Positions 1 to 9,100 of a stretch of DNA of 58,900 nt are shown piece by piece. The notes below the pieces were generated by a model. It saw nothing but the letters and a program-made list of their open reading frames with translations. It did not search any database and had not been told where the DNA came from. The DNA comes from an uncultured Lactobacillus sp. (lineage in GTDB: Bacteria > Bacillota > Bacilli > Lactobacillales > Lactobacillaceae): positions 1 to 58,900 of the forward strand of contig NZ_CAJURR010000014.1 in NCBI RefSeq assembly GCF_910589175.1, read 5' to 3'. Every line of letters starts with the position of its first letter. Within the stretch, counting starts at the first letter, position 1. The position numbers and the translations under genes are program-made.

Positions 1-10
1 AATGAACTTC

Positions 11-23
11 AGCGTTCTTTTTT
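11..23. terminator. 3' arm of a terminator cut by the window edge
   Basis: AGCGTTC followed by six T looks like the right arm and T-tract of a hairpin whose left arm lies before base 1. It would serve a gene to the left or the PTS operon on the other strand. Only half is visible, so the call is tentative. Confidence 0.35.
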
Positions 24-74
24 AGTCTAGAAAATTACTTTTTTCCCAGACACTTCTTTATTTCTTCAATGTGT

Positions 75-473
75 TTATTTCTTCATGCTAGCAAGCATTT
101 GATTGATATCGACAATACCTGCCTTACCCGCATTCACAGAATCTGCATCATTACCAAGCATTTGACTATTGAGCCAATCAATTACCATTGCAAGATTCAT
201 CCCTGCAATTAGGTGAATATTTTGACCACTCATAATCAAACGACTAACTGTGTTGGCTGGTGTACCACCCATTAAATCAGCAAATACTGTTAAATCTTCT
301 TCAGGAATACCGTTAATGGTATCTTGAAACTTCTTTTCAAAATCTTCTGGTCCTTCTTCCGGAAGTAAGCATACTACATGAATATGTTCTTGAGGACCCA
401 TAATTAACTCTGCACTTTTTTTAACTTCTTCAGCCATCTTACCATGACTGATTAACACTAATTCTTTTGTCAT
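75..473 (-). CDS. PTS mannose-family IIA component
   Basis: This 132-residue protein is a complete single-domain EIIA of the mannose/fructose/sorbose family. It would carry phosphate from HPr to the IIB protein in the cytosol. The phosphorylated histidine is His10 in LISHGKMAEEV, and the FADLMGGTPANT segment typical of the fold follows. It is the last gene of the IIB-IIC-IID-IIA run, an order that matches agaVWEF of GalNAc loci. The 23-base spacing behind IID fits cotranscription. In many relatives IIA and IIB are fused; here they are separate. The family is certain; the sugar is inferred from neighbouring NagA, AgaS and GH31 genes. Confidence 0.92.
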   Translation of the reverse strand: MTKELVLISHGKMAEEVKKSAELIMGPQEHIHVVCLLPEEGPEDFEKKFQDTINGIPEEDLTVFADLMGGTPANTVSRLIMSGQNIHLIAGMNLAMVIDWLNSQMLGNDADSVNAGKAGIVDINQMLASMKK

Positions 474-496
474 AATATTTTTCCTTTAATTTACTG

Positions 497-1315
497 CTAA
501 ATCTTAGCAAGAACACCAACGCCGCCAAGAATAACTGAAAGAACTAAAACAATTAAGATAGCCTTAGTTGAAGTCATCTTCTTCTTTCCAAGTAACCAGT
601 AAACAAAGCCAACAATCAAAGCAGGCAAGAGTTTAGGAATGATCATATCTAAGTTATTTTGAATATCCATGGTAACTTTACCAATTTGTGGTACCCAAGC
701 AAACTTAACGTTAACCATCGTAGCTACTAAAGCACCAACCATAAATACACCAAGTACTGTAGCAGCATCAGTTAAAGCATTCAAACGGTCTCTCATATCA
801 GTAACAAGAGTTACCCCTTTGTCATAAGCAAACCGCAGTTGCTTCCATCTGAAGAAACAGATAGCAATTTGAGCAGCAATCCAGATAAATACACCAACTG
901 GGTTTCCTTGAGAAGCCATCGAAGCAGCCAAGGCACCGAAAATTGTTGGAATCAATGCAGCAAAGATTGAGTCACCAATTGCGGCAAAAGGTCCCATTAA
1001 TCCAACCTTCAAACCAGTAACAGTATCTTTACCTTCAACACCTTCATTTTCTTCAATAGCTAAGTCAATACCGGTAATAATGGTATTGAAGAAGTTAGAA
1101 GTGTTAAAGAACTGAACATGCGTCTTCATCATTTCTTGTAATTCTGGAGTATTATCACCATAAATCTTACGAAGTTGTGGCAAGATTAAGAATAAATACC
1201 CAGTATTCTGCATTCTTTCATAGTTCCAACCTAGTTGGAAACCGAATAGAGAACGTCTGTTAATTTGATTAAAGTCTTTATCTGTTAATTTATAAGTTGG
1301 TTTAGAGTTCATCAT
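497..1315 (-). CDS. PTS mannose-family IID membrane component
   Basis: The 272-residue protein has the IID hallmarks: a soluble N-terminal part starting with LTDKDFNQINRRS, a conserved middle with GLKVGLMGPFAAIGDSIF, and hydrophobic segments towards the C terminus ending in a GKKK turn and a last membrane helix. Together with IIC it forms the sugar-translocating channel. Its start overlaps the end of IIC by 14 bases, which suggests translational coupling. Family assignment is firm; GalNAc as substrate is inferred from the locus. Confidence 0.93.
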   Translation of the reverse strand: MMNSKPTYKLTDKDFNQINRRSLFGFQLGWNYERMQNTGYLFLILPQLRKIYGDNTPELQEMMKTHVQFFNTSNFFNTIITGIDLAIEENEGVEGKDTVTGLKVGLMGPFAAIGDSIFAALIPTIFGALAASMASQGNPVGVFIWIAAQIAICFFRWKQLRFAYDKGVTLVTDMRDRLNALTDAATVLGVFMVGALVATMVNVKFAWVPQIGKVTMDIQNNLDMIIPKLLPALIVGFVYWLLGKKKMTSTKAILIVLVLSVILGGVGVLAKI

Positions 1316-2219
1316 CGGTGATTTCCCCCTCTGAAGCTACATTAGTGGATTCTGTAGTAGTTGTGGCTTCTTTTGTTCCGCCTTTACCACTGCCACCTTT
1401 GCCACTAATTTCATCTTTGTAGTGTAAGATTGCGAATGCTAATCCAATCAAAGCTATTGCAAGCATTGGTAGGCCATTGAAAGTTGCAGTAAATGATTTA
1501 TTTGCTGCTTGAAGACCTGTACCTAAGGTTTGAATGCTTGTAAATAAAACTGAGAATAAAGTAGTAAATGTGAATCCCATAATTAAGTAAGCAATGTGCT
1601 TCTTAACTGGTAAGTAACGAAGCAAAATAGCAAAACCAACTGCAGGAAGGACAGCACCGGCTACTGTTAAACCAGTACCTAACCATTTTAAGTTTCCGTT
1701 CAATGAGTTAGCAATTGTTTGAACTAAGCCGCGTCCAAATGCTAAAGCAATAAAGACAGGGATTGCACGAGATAAAGCCCATGGAATCGCACCATAGAGG
1801 AAGTTTCTTTCGATTCCCTTATAGTTATTTTCTTCAATTAAGTGATCAATTCTGTGAGCAAAATAAGTGTTAGCAAATCTTGCTAAAACATCCAATTGAA
1901 CCATGATTGCAGCTACAGGAACCGCAATTGAAGAAATAGCTACTTGTGGGCTCATTCCCTTAATACTTACAGAAAATGCTGTTGCTAAAACTGTACCAGT
2001 AGTTGCATCAATCTTAGAAGCACCACCGAAGGTACCAACACCTAAAACTGTAAGTTGCATGGCACCACCAATAATTAAACCGGTTTTTAAGTCACCCATG
2101 ATCAAACCAGCAATTAAGCCAGCTCCAACTGGTGTATTCAACGATGAATAAATTTGTAATTCATCAAGAATTTCATACCCAGCATAGAGGGTAAGTAGTA
2201 ATATTTGCCACCAAGCCAT
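1302..2219 (-). CDS. PTS mannose-family IIC membrane component
   Basis: This 305-residue polytopic protein is the IIC subunit that binds and moves the sugar. It shows the family pattern AGLIAGLIMGDLKTGLIIGG near residues 32-51 and several further membrane helices. Roughly the last 35 residues are an unusual hydrophilic tail rich in Gly, Lys, Ser, Thr and acidic residues (from SGKGGSGKGG onward), absent from typical IIC proteins as far as I recall. The tail region overlaps the IID start, so it may partly serve gene coupling. It lies 11 bases behind IIB in the same operon. Confidence 0.93.
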   Translation of the reverse strand: MAWWQILLLTLYAGYEILDELQIYSSLNTPVGAGLIAGLIMGDLKTGLIIGGAMQLTVLGVGTFGGASKIDATTGTVLATAFSVSIKGMSPQVAISSIAVPVAAIMVQLDVLARFANTYFAHRIDHLIEENNYKGIERNFLYGAIPWALSRAIPVFIALAFGRGLVQTIANSLNGNLKWLGTGLTVAGAVLPAVGFAILLRYLPVKKHIAYLIMGFTFTTLFSVLFTSIQTLGTGLQAANKSFTATFNGLPMLAIALIGLAFAILHYKDEISGKGGSGKGGTKEATTTTESTNVASEGEITDDEL

Positions 2220-2230
2220 AATTAAACCTC

Positions 2231-2719
2231 CTATTTAATCTTTTCGTTCATTAATTTCATAAAGTCATGAGAATCATCGCTTGGAGTTAACTGAGCTGTG
2301 ATTTTCACATCCTTATCCGCTATTTTCTTAAAGTCTTCAACGTCTTTTTCCTCAACATTGATCTGCTTAGTCACTTGCTTAGTAGTATCAGTTTGAGACA
2401 TGGTACCTACATTCAAGGTATCAAGTTTAAGACCTAAGTTAATTAAATCTAAGAAGGCTGCTGGCTTTTTAGCGACAATAAATACTCGCTGATTACCATA
2501 ACGATCATGAATTAAGTGATCGGCTGCAACCTTTGCTGGTAAAACACTAAGACGAGTAGTAAGAGGTGTAGCCATTCTTAATCCACTTTTTTGAATATCG
2601 CTTTTTGCTGCTTCTTCATCAACAACAATAATGCGATCAGCTTGAAGTTTTGGAGTCCAAAGATTAGCTACTTGACCATGGACAAGCCGTCCATCAATTC
2701 TAGCTCCCACAATATTCAT
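2231..2719 (-). CDS. PTS mannose-family IIB component
   Basis: A 162-residue cytosolic EIIB that takes phosphate from IIA and phosphorylates the incoming sugar. The active site is His14 in the signature RIDGRLVHGQV at the N terminus. It opens the PTS part of the operon and is separated from nagA by 137 bases that hold a likely promoter, a GntR-type operator and a cre site. The PTS genes can therefore be transcribed on their own as well as by read-through from the upstream genes. Length is normal for the family. Confidence 0.93.
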   Translation of the reverse strand: MNIVGARIDGRLVHGQVANLWTPKLQADRIIVVDEEAAKSDIQKSGLRMATPLTTRLSVLPAKVAADHLIHDRYGNQRVFIVAKKPAAFLDLINLGLKLDTLNVGTMSQTDTTKQVTKQINVEEKDVEDFKKIADKDVKITAQLTPSDDSHDFMKLMNEKIK

Positions 2720-2748
2720 AGAGATTCCTCCATCTTTTGTAAATACTT

Positions 2749-2762
2749 TGTAAACGCTTTCT
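2749..2762 (-). promoter_or_regulatory. cre (CcpA) site before the PTS genes
   Basis: TGTAAACGCTTTCT fits the catabolite-responsive element TGWNANCGNTNWCA at 13 of 14 positions. It lies just downstream of the likely promoter of the IIB gene, a position suited to repression by CcpA-HPr(Ser-P) when better sugars are present. Confidence 0.7.
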
Positions 2763-2771
2763 ACATTTTTA

Positions 2772-2800
2772 ATCTTAGTATATTAAGTTTTACTAGTCAA
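2772..2800 (-). promoter_or_regulatory. Likely promoter of the PTS genes
   Basis: On the minus strand TTGACT (2800-2795) and TAAGAT (2777-2772) are separated by 17 bases. The GntR-type operator abuts the -35 box and the cre site follows the -10 box. Confidence 0.5.
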
Positions 2801-2815
2801 CTGGTTGCGACCACT
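2800..2815. promoter_or_regulatory. GntR/HutC-type operator 2
   Basis: ACTGGTTGCGACCACT contains TGGT-N4-ACCA, the core of NagR/DasR-type operators. The same core occurs at 6005-6016 beside the gntR gene. It touches the -35 box of the PTS promoter, so the encoded GntR protein probably represses here. Confidence 0.65.
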
Positions 2816-2856
2816 TTTTTAAGATTTTCTAAAGCTACTTGTAAAGGTATAAACTT

Positions 2857-4014
2857 TTAAGCTTTGTAACGTGATTCACCATTTAGATAAGTTTCACTTA
2901 CCGTCATATCATGGTTTAATACAACGAAATCAGCTGGATGATCTGGCTTAATCACACCACACTTATCAAGTAAATTACAGCTCTTAGCTGGCACATAACT
3001 AGCCATCATAACTGCATCTTCAGGTGTTGCGACATTCCAATCAACCACATTCTTAACTGCATCCTTTAAGAGCAAAATACTACCTGCCAAATTATTAGTT
3101 TCTTTTAGGCGTGCCATTCCGTCTTTAACATAAACTGGTAATTCCCCTAAAACATAGTCACCATCTGGCATTAAACCTGCTTGCATACAATCTGTAATCA
3201 AAGCAATATGTTCTGGCCCACGTGCATTTACCAAAGCACGAACAGCTGGTTCTTCAACATGGTGACCATCGCAGATTAATTCATCGGTCGTTAAACGTGA
3301 AGAAAAAGCAGCACCAATAATATTAGGTGAGTGTTGTGACAAACTGTTCATCCCATTGAATGTATGAGTAAATACGCTAGCACCAGCTTCAACACACCCA
3401 ATAGCATCTTCAAAATCAGAATCTGAGTGGCCTAAAGCAACAACTAGTCCCATTTTTACTGCTTCACGTACAAACTGACGAGCATTTTTTCTTTCAGGTG
3501 CCATTGAAATCTTAATTAGCAGGTCATCTGAAGCTTTACGCCATTTTTTCAAAAGCATAATTGATGGATCAGTCATGTACTTTGGATTTTCTGCTCCACC
3601 ATGCTTTGGAGTAAAGAAAGGTCCTTCAAAGTGCAAACCTTGAATTTTAGCACCAGTTTCTTCACCCTTATGTGCAGCAAACTTTTCACAAGTTTCTGTT
3701 AATTCTTTGTCACTAGCAGTAATAGTAGTTGGTAGCCAGCTAGTTACACCAGCTTGAAGCAATCCATTTGAGATCTTGTCAATCCCTTCCCAATCACTCT
3801 TCATCGTATCTTCATCAAGCAAACCATGAATATGTGTATCTACATAACCAGGGGCAATCCATTGATCGCCATATTCTTTAATTAAGCCATGGCTAGGCTT
3901 TTCATCTTCTCGATAATATAGACCAAAGTTACCATCATCTTGAACCTCAAGATAACCTCCCTTTTCAGTTCTATTTTCTAAAAAGAATTTTCCTGCATGG
4001 ATGTAATATGACAT
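2857..4014 (-). CDS. nagA: N-acetylhexosamine-6-phosphate deacetylase
   Basis: This 385-residue amidohydrolase removes the acetyl group from GlcNAc-6-P or GalNAc-6-P. Metal and catalytic residues are visible: DTHIHG (His61, His63), LHFEGPFFTPKHGG (metal Glu), ALGHSD, VFTHTFNGM and the catalytic Asp in LITDCMQAG. Length is normal. It lies 61 bases behind the SIS gene. Sequence alone does not separate NagA from AgaA. The AgaS-type partner and the GH31 enzyme favour GalNAc-6-P, though a housekeeping GlcNAc role is possible. Confidence 0.9.
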   Translation of the reverse strand: MSYYIHAGKFFLENRTEKGGYLEVQDDGNFGLYYREDEKPSHGLIKEYGDQWIAPGYVDTHIHGLLDEDTMKSDWEGIDKISNGLLQAGVTSWLPTTITASDKELTETCEKFAAHKGEETGAKIQGLHFEGPFFTPKHGGAENPKYMTDPSIMLLKKWRKASDDLLIKISMAPERKNARQFVREAVKMGLVVALGHSDSDFEDAIGCVEAGASVFTHTFNGMNSLSQHSPNIIGAAFSSRLTTDELICDGHHVEEPAVRALVNARGPEHIALITDCMQAGLMPDGDYVLGELPVYVKDGMARLKETNNLAGSILLLKDAVKNVVDWNVATPEDAVMMASYVPAKSCNLLDKCGVIKPDHPADFVVLNHDMTVSETYLNGESRYKA

Positions 4015-4050
4015 AATATTTAACTCCTTAAATTAATTTATATTTTAATC

Positions 4051-4064
4051 TGAAACTGTTTTCA
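4051..4064 (-). promoter_or_regulatory. cre-like site before nagA
   Basis: TGAAACTGTTTTCA matches the cre consensus except for T in place of the central C. It lies in the 61-base gap between the SIS gene and nagA. Confidence 0.45.
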
Positions 4065-4075
4065 AAATTTGAATT

Positions 4076-5242
4076 TTATTTGATGAATTTGTGAATTGTT
4101 ACTCCTTTGACAACCCGGTTAACAGTTCCGGTTGGGGATGGAGTATCTGGGGTATTTCCTACTTTGATTGAAGTAAGCAATGCAATTGTTTGTCCAAACA
4201 TAATATCAGGTAAGGCTAAATATGCATCAGGCACTTCTTTTCCAGCAAAGGCAAAGAATTTCCCATCAAAATCTTGACCCTTTTTAAGCTGACCTACCCC
4301 CATTACTAAAGGAACAATTTTGTCTCCCTTAATCTCATCTAAAATATCCAAATCATATTTTCTTGTGTAGGTATTATTAGAAACAAAGTCAAAAACAATC
4401 GTCTTCTTATCTAAAAATGATTTTGGACCATGTCTCAATCCCATCGAAGTATCAAATAAGGCTGCTACTTTTCCAGCGGTTAATTCCAAAATTTTAAGTC
4501 GTGCTTCTTCAGCTAATCCACCTAAAGCACCACTACCAATATAAGTAATTCGATCAAAATCAATATCAACTAACTTTTGAATTTCATCTTCACGGTCAAT
4601 TACAGTTTGGCCCATTTCAGCAATCTCATTAACAATTGCTTCTTTTTCAGCATCACTTCTAGTATCAAAAACTAATAAAGTAGCTAAACTCATGCATGAA
4701 AATGAACCAGTCATCGCAAAACCTTGGTCTAATGACTTAGCAGGCATTAAGAGAACAAGGCCATTTGGATCATCCTTTAAGTCTTGAGCCAAATGGCCTT
4801 CTGGAGCACAGGTAATAGCAATTTGATATAAATTAGCAACTAATTGCTTAGCAAGCTCAACAGTTGCAACTGATTCAGGAGAATTACCGCTACGAGCAAA
4901 AGAAACCAAAATTGTTGGTGTATCCTCTTCAAGATAATCTTCTGGTGTTGAAACAATTTTAGTTGTATCAATTGCTTCAAAGTCGTACTTAGTACGGTCT
5001 CCATGCTTTCTCAAATAAGGCATTACTGTATTACCCACATAAGCACTAGTTCCTGCACCAGTAAAAATCACTTTTACCTTATCGAATTTTTTAGTAATTT
5101 TAGCTAAAAAATTATCGATTTCTGTTTTCTTTTCTTTGTATATCTTAAAAGTTTCTTTCCATAAAGAAGGTTGTTGTTGAATTTCTCTAGTAGTAATATC
5201 TGCACCCATCTTTTTTAGTTCTGCATCGGTTTTAGTAAACAT
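4076..5242 (-). CDS. agaS: AgaS-type SIS-domain sugar-phosphate isomerase/deaminase
   Basis: A 388-residue protein with two SIS domains. The first begins with VIFTGAGTSAYVG and includes SFARSGNSPES, the second contains ITYIGSGALGGLAEEARLK. This is the layout of AgaS, which converts galactosamine-6-P to tagatose-6-P with release of ammonia. It differs from GlmS by lacking the glutaminase domain. It lies 20 bases behind gntR and ahead of nagA, so deacetylation and deamination are encoded together. The tagatose-6-P kinase and aldolase needed next are not in the window. Confidence 0.88.
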   Translation of the reverse strand: MFTKTDAELKKMGADITTREIQQQPSLWKETFKIYKEKKTEIDNFLAKITKKFDKVKVIFTGAGTSAYVGNTVMPYLRKHGDRTKYDFEAIDTTKIVSTPEDYLEEDTPTILVSFARSGNSPESVATVELAKQLVANLYQIAITCAPEGHLAQDLKDDPNGLVLLMPAKSLDQGFAMTGSFSCMSLATLLVFDTRSDAEKEAIVNEIAEMGQTVIDREDEIQKLVDIDFDRITYIGSGALGGLAEEARLKILELTAGKVAALFDTSMGLRHGPKSFLDKKTIVFDFVSNNTYTRKYDLDILDEIKGDKIVPLVMGVGQLKKGQDFDGKFFAFAGKEVPDAYLALPDIMFGQTIALLTSIKVGNTPDTPSPTGTVNRVVKGVTIHKFIK

Positions 5243-5262
5243 GAGCCTATTCCTTTCAATAA

Positions 5263-5979
5263 TTAAACTAAATGATTATATTGACGTGATCGATAAATAA
5301 ATCTATCTCCTCTAGCAAGAGAAATAGTGAACTCGATCGGCACATTTTTATCATTGATTGCCCGTCTAAAAATCTTCAAACTTGCATCCCCAGGCTTAAC
5401 ACCCAAGATTTTGCTGTCATTTTCGTCTAAATTAACGGCTTGTACATCTTCAAAAGCAAGAATACTTTGTTCATTATATTTTTGCTTCATCACTGTATAT
5501 AAGTTTTCCTCTAGGTCTGACATTTTTAGATCAGGGAAAATTCTTTCAGGTAAATAAGTTTCTCCATACATTAGTGGTACTCCATCAGCTAGACGTAACC
5601 TAACTAATTTGTATGCCTTCTCACCAGCTTTTAAATTAAGCTGATTTGCAACGTCTTCTTCCGGTGTCACAAGTTCTAATGTGCGGTTTTGTGTTGTTGG
5701 CTTGTGACCTGCTTCAGACATTTGCTCACTAAAAGAATACATACTTCCCAAGTTGGTTTGATCTAGATAAATTGTCGAAACAAATGTACCTTTTCCATGC
5801 AATCGATAAATAATGCCACGTTCTTCTAAATCATTTAATGCTAATCGAATCGTATTTCGACTAACACCATATTCTTTCAAAAGTTGTCGTTCACTCGGTA
5901 ATCGATCATTTGGCTTCATTTCAGTCTTAATTTTCTTTTCGAGATCTGAAATAACTTGCTGATAAAGTGGTTTTTTCAT
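5263..5979 (-). CDS. GntR/HutC-family regulator of the amino-sugar locus
   Basis: A 238-residue regulator with an N-terminal winged helix (LPSERQLLKEYGVSRNTIR, about residues 25-43, wing ending HGKGTF) and a C-terminal UTRA effector domain from about residue 85. Members of this subfamily (NagR/YvoA, DasR) sense phosphorylated amino sugars and bind TGGT-N4-ACCA operators. Two such sequences lie in this locus, at 6005-6016 just upstream and at 2802-2813 before the PTS genes. It is the first gene of the minus-strand operon and probably represses both this operon and the divergent GH31 gene. The effector is inferred. Confidence 0.9.
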   Translation of the reverse strand: MKKPLYQQVISDLEKKIKTEMKPNDRLPSERQLLKEYGVSRNTIRLALNDLEERGIIYRLHGKGTFVSTIYLDQTNLGSMYSFSEQMSEAGHKPTTQNRTLELVTPEEDVANQLNLKAGEKAYKLVRLRLADGVPLMYGETYLPERIFPDLKMSDLEENLYTVMKQKYNEQSILAFEDVQAVNLDENDSKILGVKPGDASLKIFRRAINDKNVPIEFTISLARGDRFIYRSRQYNHLV

Positions 5980-6002
5980 CTTCTAACCCCATCCAATCTT
6001 TA

Positions 6003-6018
6003 ACTGGTTAGTACCACC
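6003..6018. promoter_or_regulatory. GntR/HutC-type operator 1
   Basis: ACTGGTTAGTACCACC holds TGGT-N4-ACCA. It lies in the divergent region between gntR and the GH31 gene, close to the gntR start, consistent with autoregulation. Confidence 0.65.
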
Positions 6019-6036
6019 TTCTACAGAATATTCCAA

Positions 6037-6046
6037 AAAGCGCTTT
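6037..6046. promoter_or_regulatory. cre-like palindrome in the divergent promoter region
   Basis: AAAGCGCTTT is a perfect 10-base palindrome equal to the core of strong cre sites (TGAAAGCGCTTTCA). The outer bases do not match. Its place between gntR and the GH31 gene suggests CcpA control of both directions. Confidence 0.55.
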
Positions 6047-6084
6047 ATGTCAAATCTAAAAAAACACGAAACTCATTTTTTCGT

Positions 6085-6090
6085 TATAAT
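6085..6090 (+). promoter_or_regulatory. -10 box of the GH31 gene
   Basis: TATAAT lies 49 bases before the start codon. No convincing -35 box stands 17 bases upstream, so the promoter may be weak or need activation. Confidence 0.45.
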
Positions 6091-6138
6091 ATGAACTATA
6101 CGTAAATGAAAAATTTAATTTAAAGAAGAAAACTAATT

Positions 6139-9100
6139 ATGTCTGAAATTACTAACAAACAACAACCTCAACATTTAAGTCGTTTAGTCCACGTGGCTAA
6201 GGGTACTCGCTACTATGATTTGCAATTTGCAGATGGAACAAGAGCACGTTTATATATTATTGCTAAAGGGATCTTTCGTTTAATCGTTGATCCAGCAGCA
6301 GAATTTAAGCCTTTAACTCCATCATTAACTATCGCAGCAAGTAACTTTAGTTTGCGTCCATTTGAAGATTCTCAGCTTTTAGTAACCGATGAAACCTTTA
6401 CCATTAAAAGTGGTCAATTTTCACTTCGCTTACAAAAGAATCCAGCTATCTTCAGTATCTTTGATGATCAATTGCATCGCTACCGTATGATGCAAAGCAG
6501 TCCAATTGAACTCGGTAATGATTATTCCAGCGAATTCTTACGTCAGAACAAAAACGAATTCTACTACGGTGGCGGGATGCAAAACGGAAGCTTCAGCCAC
6601 AAAGGAAAAATTATCGAGATTAAAAATACTAATTTAACCGGTCCAGGTGCTGTTGCTTGTCCGGAAGGATTTTTCTGGTCAAATGCTGGTTTTGCAGAAT
6701 TAAGAAACACCTGGAAAGATGGTGTCTACAACTTTAAGAGCGATGATGGAGCTACAGCTATTATTACTCATCAAACTCCTATCTTTGATAATTTCTATCT
6801 TTTAGGAGATTCTCCAGCAGAAATATTGCGCCAATACTATAAAATTACCGGTTCACCTCTTTTCTTGCCTAAATATGCCTTAGGCTTGGGTTATCTTGGT
6901 AATTACCTTGATACTTGTTGGACAGGAGCTAAGCCTCAAGAAAATAGTGCTATTAAATTTGAAGATGGCAATACTTATAAGATTGCTCACATCGATGATG
7001 ATATTGTAGCTAAGTCCTCTCTTAATGGAGAAGAACAGTACCAATTTTCTGCACGCGCAATGATTGAAAGGTACAATTCTTATCATCTTCCACTTAGTTG
7101 GTTTGTTCCTAACTATGAAAGCAAACAAGATTTAGATGAAGATGAGATGAACAACTTAGTCGATTTTGCAAAAGACCAAAATGTAAAAATAGGATTCTAT
7201 GGATCCTTGCCTACTGATGCACCAGCTAATTTTTTAAAGTTCAAGACTGATCCGGCTAATTTCCCTAATGAAAAAATAATGCAGGACTTTGCTATCGCTA
7301 GTGAACCTCTAATTGATAAAAATCAAACCAATCGTCCTTGGGCAATGGCAAGTAATGGTTGGAGTGCGATTCAAACTTTGGCTACTACCGCAAATGAAGG
7401 AGTTGGTGGCGAATGGGATCAAATTTCTACTGAAATTGCTAGCTTTTTAAGTATGTCTCTTTCTGGGCAGCCAAATGTCGGAAGTGCTATTGATGGAAAA
7501 GAAGGCGGCGGTAACGCACAAGTAAATATCCGTGACTTACAATGGAAAGTCTTTACCCCACTTCTTTACTCAATTGATAATTATGGTAATATCCAAAAAA
7601 CACCATTTGCATTTAATGCAAAAATGACTAGAATTACTCGCGCCTATCTTAAACTTAGAGAAAAAATCACTCCATATCTCTATACTCTTACACGCGCAGC
7701 TCAAGATGGGATGCCAATTGTTAGACCGCTTTTCTTAGCTTTCCCTCATGAGCGAGTTAACTATACTAACCAAGTTAAACATGAATTTATGCTGGGAAAT
7801 AACCTTCTAATCGCTCCTATTACTAACGGACGAGAAGATCCAAGTGGCGCTTCCCTAAAGGATAATCTTTACTTACCTGACCATCGAACAATGTGGATTG
7901 ACCTCTTTACTGGCAAGAAATTAATTGGTGGGCGAATTTACGATAAGTTGCATTACCCTCTCTGGCATCTTCCTGTATATGTACGCGGCGGTGCAATTTT
8001 ACAAGAGTCATTAAGAAGTGCAATTGTTTACCCACAAAGTAAAAGCTCAGCCATTTTATATGAAGATGATAATCAAACTAATGATTATGAAAAGGGACAT
8101 GCAGCTACCACACAAATCACTAGCTCTGTTAGCGGATCAAACCTTCATATTACTGTCTATCCAACTGAAGGCAGCTACACTGGTCTTGAAGAAAAACAAA
8201 TTACTAATTTAACGATTATGTCTGATCGTTATCCTGGTAAAGTTTCTCTTAAGCTAAACGATCAATTTGTTCCACTAACTGAATATAACGATCTTGATAG
8301 CTTTAACAAAGCTGAAGAAGGTATCTTCTACCAGCAAGACTACATGCCATGCAAAGAGTTTGGTTACTTTACTGGTCAACTGCAACCAGCTCTTAGAGTG
8401 AAGATACCGGCTGTCGATATTCATGACAACAAGTTCGAACTAATGATTGAAAACTTTAGCTACGGCAGCGAAGTAGAACAACACGCTATTATTGATTCAG
8501 CAATGGCTTCTCCAAGAAGTGCTGCAATTCTAACTGACCGCTTAACTTCAAAGAGTATTACTATTACATGGACTAATCCAACTAATTTTGCCGATAAAAA
8601 TGTTATGGCTGATATTGAAGTTAACGGAATTGTTCATACTAATATTGACGGTAATACTTTTACTTTCCATGAGCTTGAACCTAATACACGCTACCGCTTC
8701 AGAATTAGAAATAAGTTCGGTAATAAAGTATCTGATTGGTCAGAATACTTTGGCACCCATACAAAGCGTGATCAAATGGATTATGCCATTTCAAATGTTA
8801 CAGTTTCAAGTACGGGAGAAAGCGAAGAAGATTTACCAGTCGAAAACCTAACTGATCTTAAATTAGCTAGTGAGTGGCTTTCTAAAGATCAAATCACTAA
8901 AGATAGTCCTCTAGACTTAACTTTTAATTTTAACCATATTTATAAACTTAGCCGTATGGTTTATGTTCCTCGTTCACGTGATCGCATCGGTCATGTTTTA
9001 CGTGTTCAAGTTGCTATTTCCAAAGACGGAGAAAACTTTAGCGACTTCAGTAAAGAAATTAATTGGCCAAATGATGCTAAAAACAAGGTAATTGGCTTAA

